A model generated the notes under the pieces. It was not told the DNA's origin. It did not search any database and was given only the letters and a program-made list of their open reading frames with translations. Below are positions 61,303 to 64,000 of a stretch of DNA of 64,000 nucleotides, in pieces. The stretch spans positions 1 through 64,000 of the forward strand of contig JAAXWQ010000002.1 in NCBI GenBank assembly GCA_013335115.1, given 5' to 3'. A program made the position numbers and the translations under genes. This stretch comes from Chlorobiaceae bacterium (GTDB lineage: Bacteria; Bacteroidota; Chlorobiia; Chlorobiales; Chlorobiaceae). Position 1 is the stretch's first letter; the number at the start of each line of letters is the position of its first letter.

Positions 61303-61746
61303 TCATCGGCGTTCTGGGCCTACGGCCGCATGAGCCAAAAGGAGGGAGAGCAGGCCGGTCAACGGCATTTGCAGCAGCGGCGCCAGTCCGACGCCGAACA
61401 GCGTCGGCATGTCCAGGGTGTATGCCCAGAGATGCAACCGGACGACCGCAACATACTCGACGGCCCATGCCGGCAAGGCTCCGGCAACGCAGAAGAGTGC
61501 GACGTTCCGCGTCGAAAAACCCCATCGGAGGTCCCGGGCGAACAGGGCGGTGCACAGCTGCATGCCGGCGACCGCCAGCGCATCGAGAAGCGCCATCTGC
61601 GTCATCATGGGGACATAGAGGGATGCAGGAATATCCTGGTGCGCCCGGTAGAGCAGGCCGTGCCAGGACTCCCAGCAGAAATTGAGCAGGAAGGCCGATG
61701 CCAGGAGCACCGGGTAGAGAATATGCAGGCGCCGGCCGCCGGTCAT
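61303..61746 (-). CDS. Hypothetical membrane protein
   Basis: 147-aa ORF with several hydrophobic segments ([31 protein letters not shown]). Confidence 0.65.
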   Translation of the reverse strand: MTGGRRLHILYPVLLASAFLLNFCWESWHGLLYRAHQDIPASLYVPMMTQMALLDALAVAGMQLCTALFARDLRWGFSTRNVALFCVAGALPAWAVEYVAVVRLHLWAYTLDMPTLFGVGLAPLLQMPLTGLLSLLLAHAAVGPERR

Positions 61747-61815
61747 AAGCAGTCCATCCTTCGGGTGCGGAGCCTTGCGCAGGAGTTGATGGTCATCTCC
61801 GTGGAAGCCTCGCGG

Positions 61816-62427
61816 TCAGATACCGAAATGCAGGTGCTTGAATTTCACCAGCAGCGCCTCGGCCTCATCCTTGCACTGGCCGCAGACCGTACCGAGCTTG
61901 GTGCGTTCCTGGAGCTCGTAGTAGCTCCTCGCCCCTTCGAGCACGGCATCCTCGATGTCGTGGTCCGTGACGTTCATGCACTGGCAGACGATCTTGACCT
62001 GCTCCTTCTTGACGCGGTCCTCCTTTCCGTTGCGGACGAAATAGTTGTTGATCGCGGCACGAAGCGCCTTGTCACCGAGCACCGAGCAGTGGATCTTGTG
62101 GTCCGGCAGTCCGCCGAGCTCCCTGGCCACATCCTTCGGGGAGACGTTGAAGGCCTGGTCGAGGGTCATCCCCTTGACCATCTCCGACAGGATCGAGGTG
62201 CTGGCAATGGCGCTGGCGCAGCCGTAGGTCTTCCACTGGCAATCGGTGATGACCTCCGTCTCCCTGTCGACCATGATGGCTACCAGCATCTGGTCGCCGC
62301 ACTGCAGGTTGCCCTCCATACCGACGCCGTCGAAGCTGTCGGGGTTGTCGCCCTGCATAATGTTCTTCGGTTTCTCGAAATGCTCCTTGAGCTTCTCCGT
62401 ATATGCCCATTCACCTGGCTGAAGCAT
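61816..62427 (-). CDS. nifU: NifU-like Fe-S scaffold (IscU-like domain plus Bfd-like [2Fe-2S] domain)
   Basis: YTEKLKEHFEKPKNIMQGDNPD; KTYGCASAIASTSILSEMVKG; HCSVLG; VKIVCQCMNVTD...TVCGQCKDEAE. Confidence 0.92.
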   Translation of the reverse strand: MLQPGEWAYTEKLKEHFEKPKNIMQGDNPDSFDGVGMEGNLQCGDQMLVAIMVDRETEVITDCQWKTYGCASAIASTSILSEMVKGMTLDQAFNVSPKDVARELGGLPDHKIHCSVLGDKALRAAINNYFVRNGKEDRVKKEQVKIVCQCMNVTDHDIEDAVLEGARSYYELQERTKLGTVCGQCKDEAEALLVKFKHLHFGI

Positions 62428-63613
62428 GGACTCCTCCTTTGATATAAGCTGTTGACATGTTCCTGATACGTTCGATGACCCCGGGGAGCACGTCGAGCAG
62501 GTATTCTACCTCCTCGAGGGTGTTCTGGCGGCCAAGGCTGATCCTGATCGAACCGTGTGCGCGCTCGGCGTCGACACCTGTGGCGAGCAGCACGTGCGAA
62601 GGGTCGAGCGAACCGGAGGCGCAGGCCGAACCGGTCGACACGGCGAGACCTGCAAGGTCGAGGTAGAGCAGGATCGCTTCGCCTTCCGCGCCCGGGAAAG
62701 AGACGTTGAGCGTGTTGGCGAGCGAGTCGGTCGGGTGGCCGTTGAACAGCGCCTCGTCGATCCTCTCCCCGATGCCCCTCCTCAGGATATCCTTGAGTCC
62801 CTGCAGGCGCGCCTCTTCCGCTGCCATTTCGGCGGCACGCATGTCGACCGCCATGCCGAGGCCCATGATGCCGAGCGTATTCTCGGTACCCGCCCGGCGG
62901 CCGCGTTCCTGGTGCCCCCCCCGGATGAAGGGGCAGTAGGGAATGCCCTTGCGGACATAGAGGGCGCCGATGCCTTTCGGTCCGTAGATCTTGTGGCCTG
63001 AGACGGTCAGGAAATCGACGCCGAGCTCATCGACGTCCACCGGGACCTTACCGAACGCCTGGACGGCATCGGTATGCATGAGCGCGCCGTATCGATGGGC
63101 CAGCCCCGAAATCGCCGGGATGTCCTGGAGTGTGCCGATCTCGTTGTTGGCCATCATCACCGAAACGAGCCCCACGCTGGTTGATTTCAGGATCTCCTCG
63201 AGTTGCTGCAGGTCGACCTTGCCATAGGCGTCCACATCGAGGTATCGCACATCGACGCCGCGGTGGGTCAGACACTGTGACGTCTCCAGCACGCAAGGGT
63301 GTTCGATGCTGCTGGTGACGATCGTCTGGCGCATGCCCGGGATGCACTGTGTGGTATGGCAGACGAAAAGGGAGAGCACCGTATTGTTGGCTTCAGATCC
63401 GCTTCCCGTGAAAACGATCTCGCTTTCGTCGGCGCCCATGCACCGGGCGACCCGATTGCGGGCATCCTCGACATTCGCGCGAGCCTCACGACCGAAAGCG
63501 TGCATGCTCGACGGATTGCCGTACATCTCCATCGCCGCCGCCATCTCCTTCTTCACCTCCGGATGAAGCGGAGTCGTGGCGTTGTTATCGAAATATATCT
63601 GTCTCGCTGCCAT
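62411..63613 (-). CDS. nifS: Cysteine desulfurase NifS
   Basis: IYFDNNATTPLHPEVKKEM; SGHKIYGPKGIGALYVRKG; STGSACASGSLDPSHVLLATG. Confidence 0.95.
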   Translation of the reverse strand: MAARQIYFDNNATTPLHPEVKKEMAAAMEMYGNPSSMHAFGREARANVEDARNRVARCMGADESEIVFTGSGSEANNTVLSLFVCHTTQCIPGMRQTIVTSSIEHPCVLETSQCLTHRGVDVRYLDVDAYGKVDLQQLEEILKSTSVGLVSVMMANNEIGTLQDIPAISGLAHRYGALMHTDAVQAFGKVPVDVDELGVDFLTVSGHKIYGPKGIGALYVRKGIPYCPFIRGGHQERGRRAGTENTLGIMGLGMAVDMRAAEMAAEEARLQGLKDILRRGIGERIDEALFNGHPTDSLANTLNVSFPGAEGEAILLYLDLAGLAVSTGSACASGSLDPSHVLLATGVDAERAHGSIRISLGRQNTLEEVEYLLDVLPGVIERIRNMSTAYIKGGVHASAR

Positions 63614-63831
63614 AACTGGTTGGTGAATTTCGGTGGTTCTTTCTGCAAGCAGGGGAATATAAGGTTATTCCACCTGAACAACCATCCCAAATGATGGGCC
63701 CATCTCACGCCTTAATTGTGACTAATTTAGTCTTATTTATCAAAAAAGACAAGAGGCATGTCTCATCTTTTATCGAAATCTACATCGGTATCGATTTCGA
63801 TGGCGGTTTGGATAACCATGATGACACTCGA

Positions 63832-64000
63832 TCAGAAAATACGAGAGAACAGCATGATGGCCAGGAGGAGGATGATGAGCGAGGAGAAGATCAGCAGCTT
63901 GCGGCGCCCACCACTGCCGCCAGCCCGAGGGGCAGCATCCTGCGTGGAGGTGGAACCGGAATGCCTGGATTCGGGCAGCAGGAGCTCCTTGCGGCAACTT
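63832..64000 (-). CDS. C-terminal end of a protein with terminal TM helix (5' part outside the window)
   Basis: Minus-strand frame gives SCRKELLLPESRHSGSTSTQDAAPRAGGSGGRRKLLIFSSLIILLLAIMLFSRIF*. Confidence 0.5.
   Translation of the reverse strand, partial: SCRKELLLPESRHSGSTSTQDAAPRAGGSGGRRKLLIFSSLIILLLAIMLFSRIF

Noticed and set aside
63770-63997. 75-aa minus-strand ORF at the right edge
   Set aside because: Frame lacks protein-like features; the neighbouring frame gives a plausible TM-ending protein cut by the window edge.

Overview
The window is a chromosome segment from a green sulfur bacterium (Chlorobiaceae). That assignment rests on csmA/csmC chlorosome genes, two Mg-chelatase H subunits (bchS/bchH-like), bchM, bchE, a bchK-like synthase and a cruC-like glycosyltransferase. 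The left 12 kb is a complete-looking type I-E CRISPR-Cas locus. By hand count it has 60 identical 28-nt repeats and 59 spacers at 139-3766. They are followed by cas2, cas1, cas5e, cas7e, cas6e, cse2, cse1 and cas3, all on the minus strand. The rest is mostly housekeeping and photosynthesis genes. Most notable: (i) two adjacent CRISPR spacers translate into consecutive pieces of a phage terminase large subunit (GpA type); (ii) 58 of 59 spacers begin with a pyrimidine in crRNA orientation, a PAM-derived signature; (iii) there are only 8 bp between cas2 and the array, so the leader must overlap cas2 if the minus-strand orientation is right; (iv) the chlorosome genes csmC/csmA lie between two Get3/ArsA-like ATPases with C-terminal alpha-crystallin-like domains, next to a repeat-rich protein of unknown function; (v) a frameshifted gene remnant lies between cas3 and alr. 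No database search was run. Names come from recognising family motifs and gene order.
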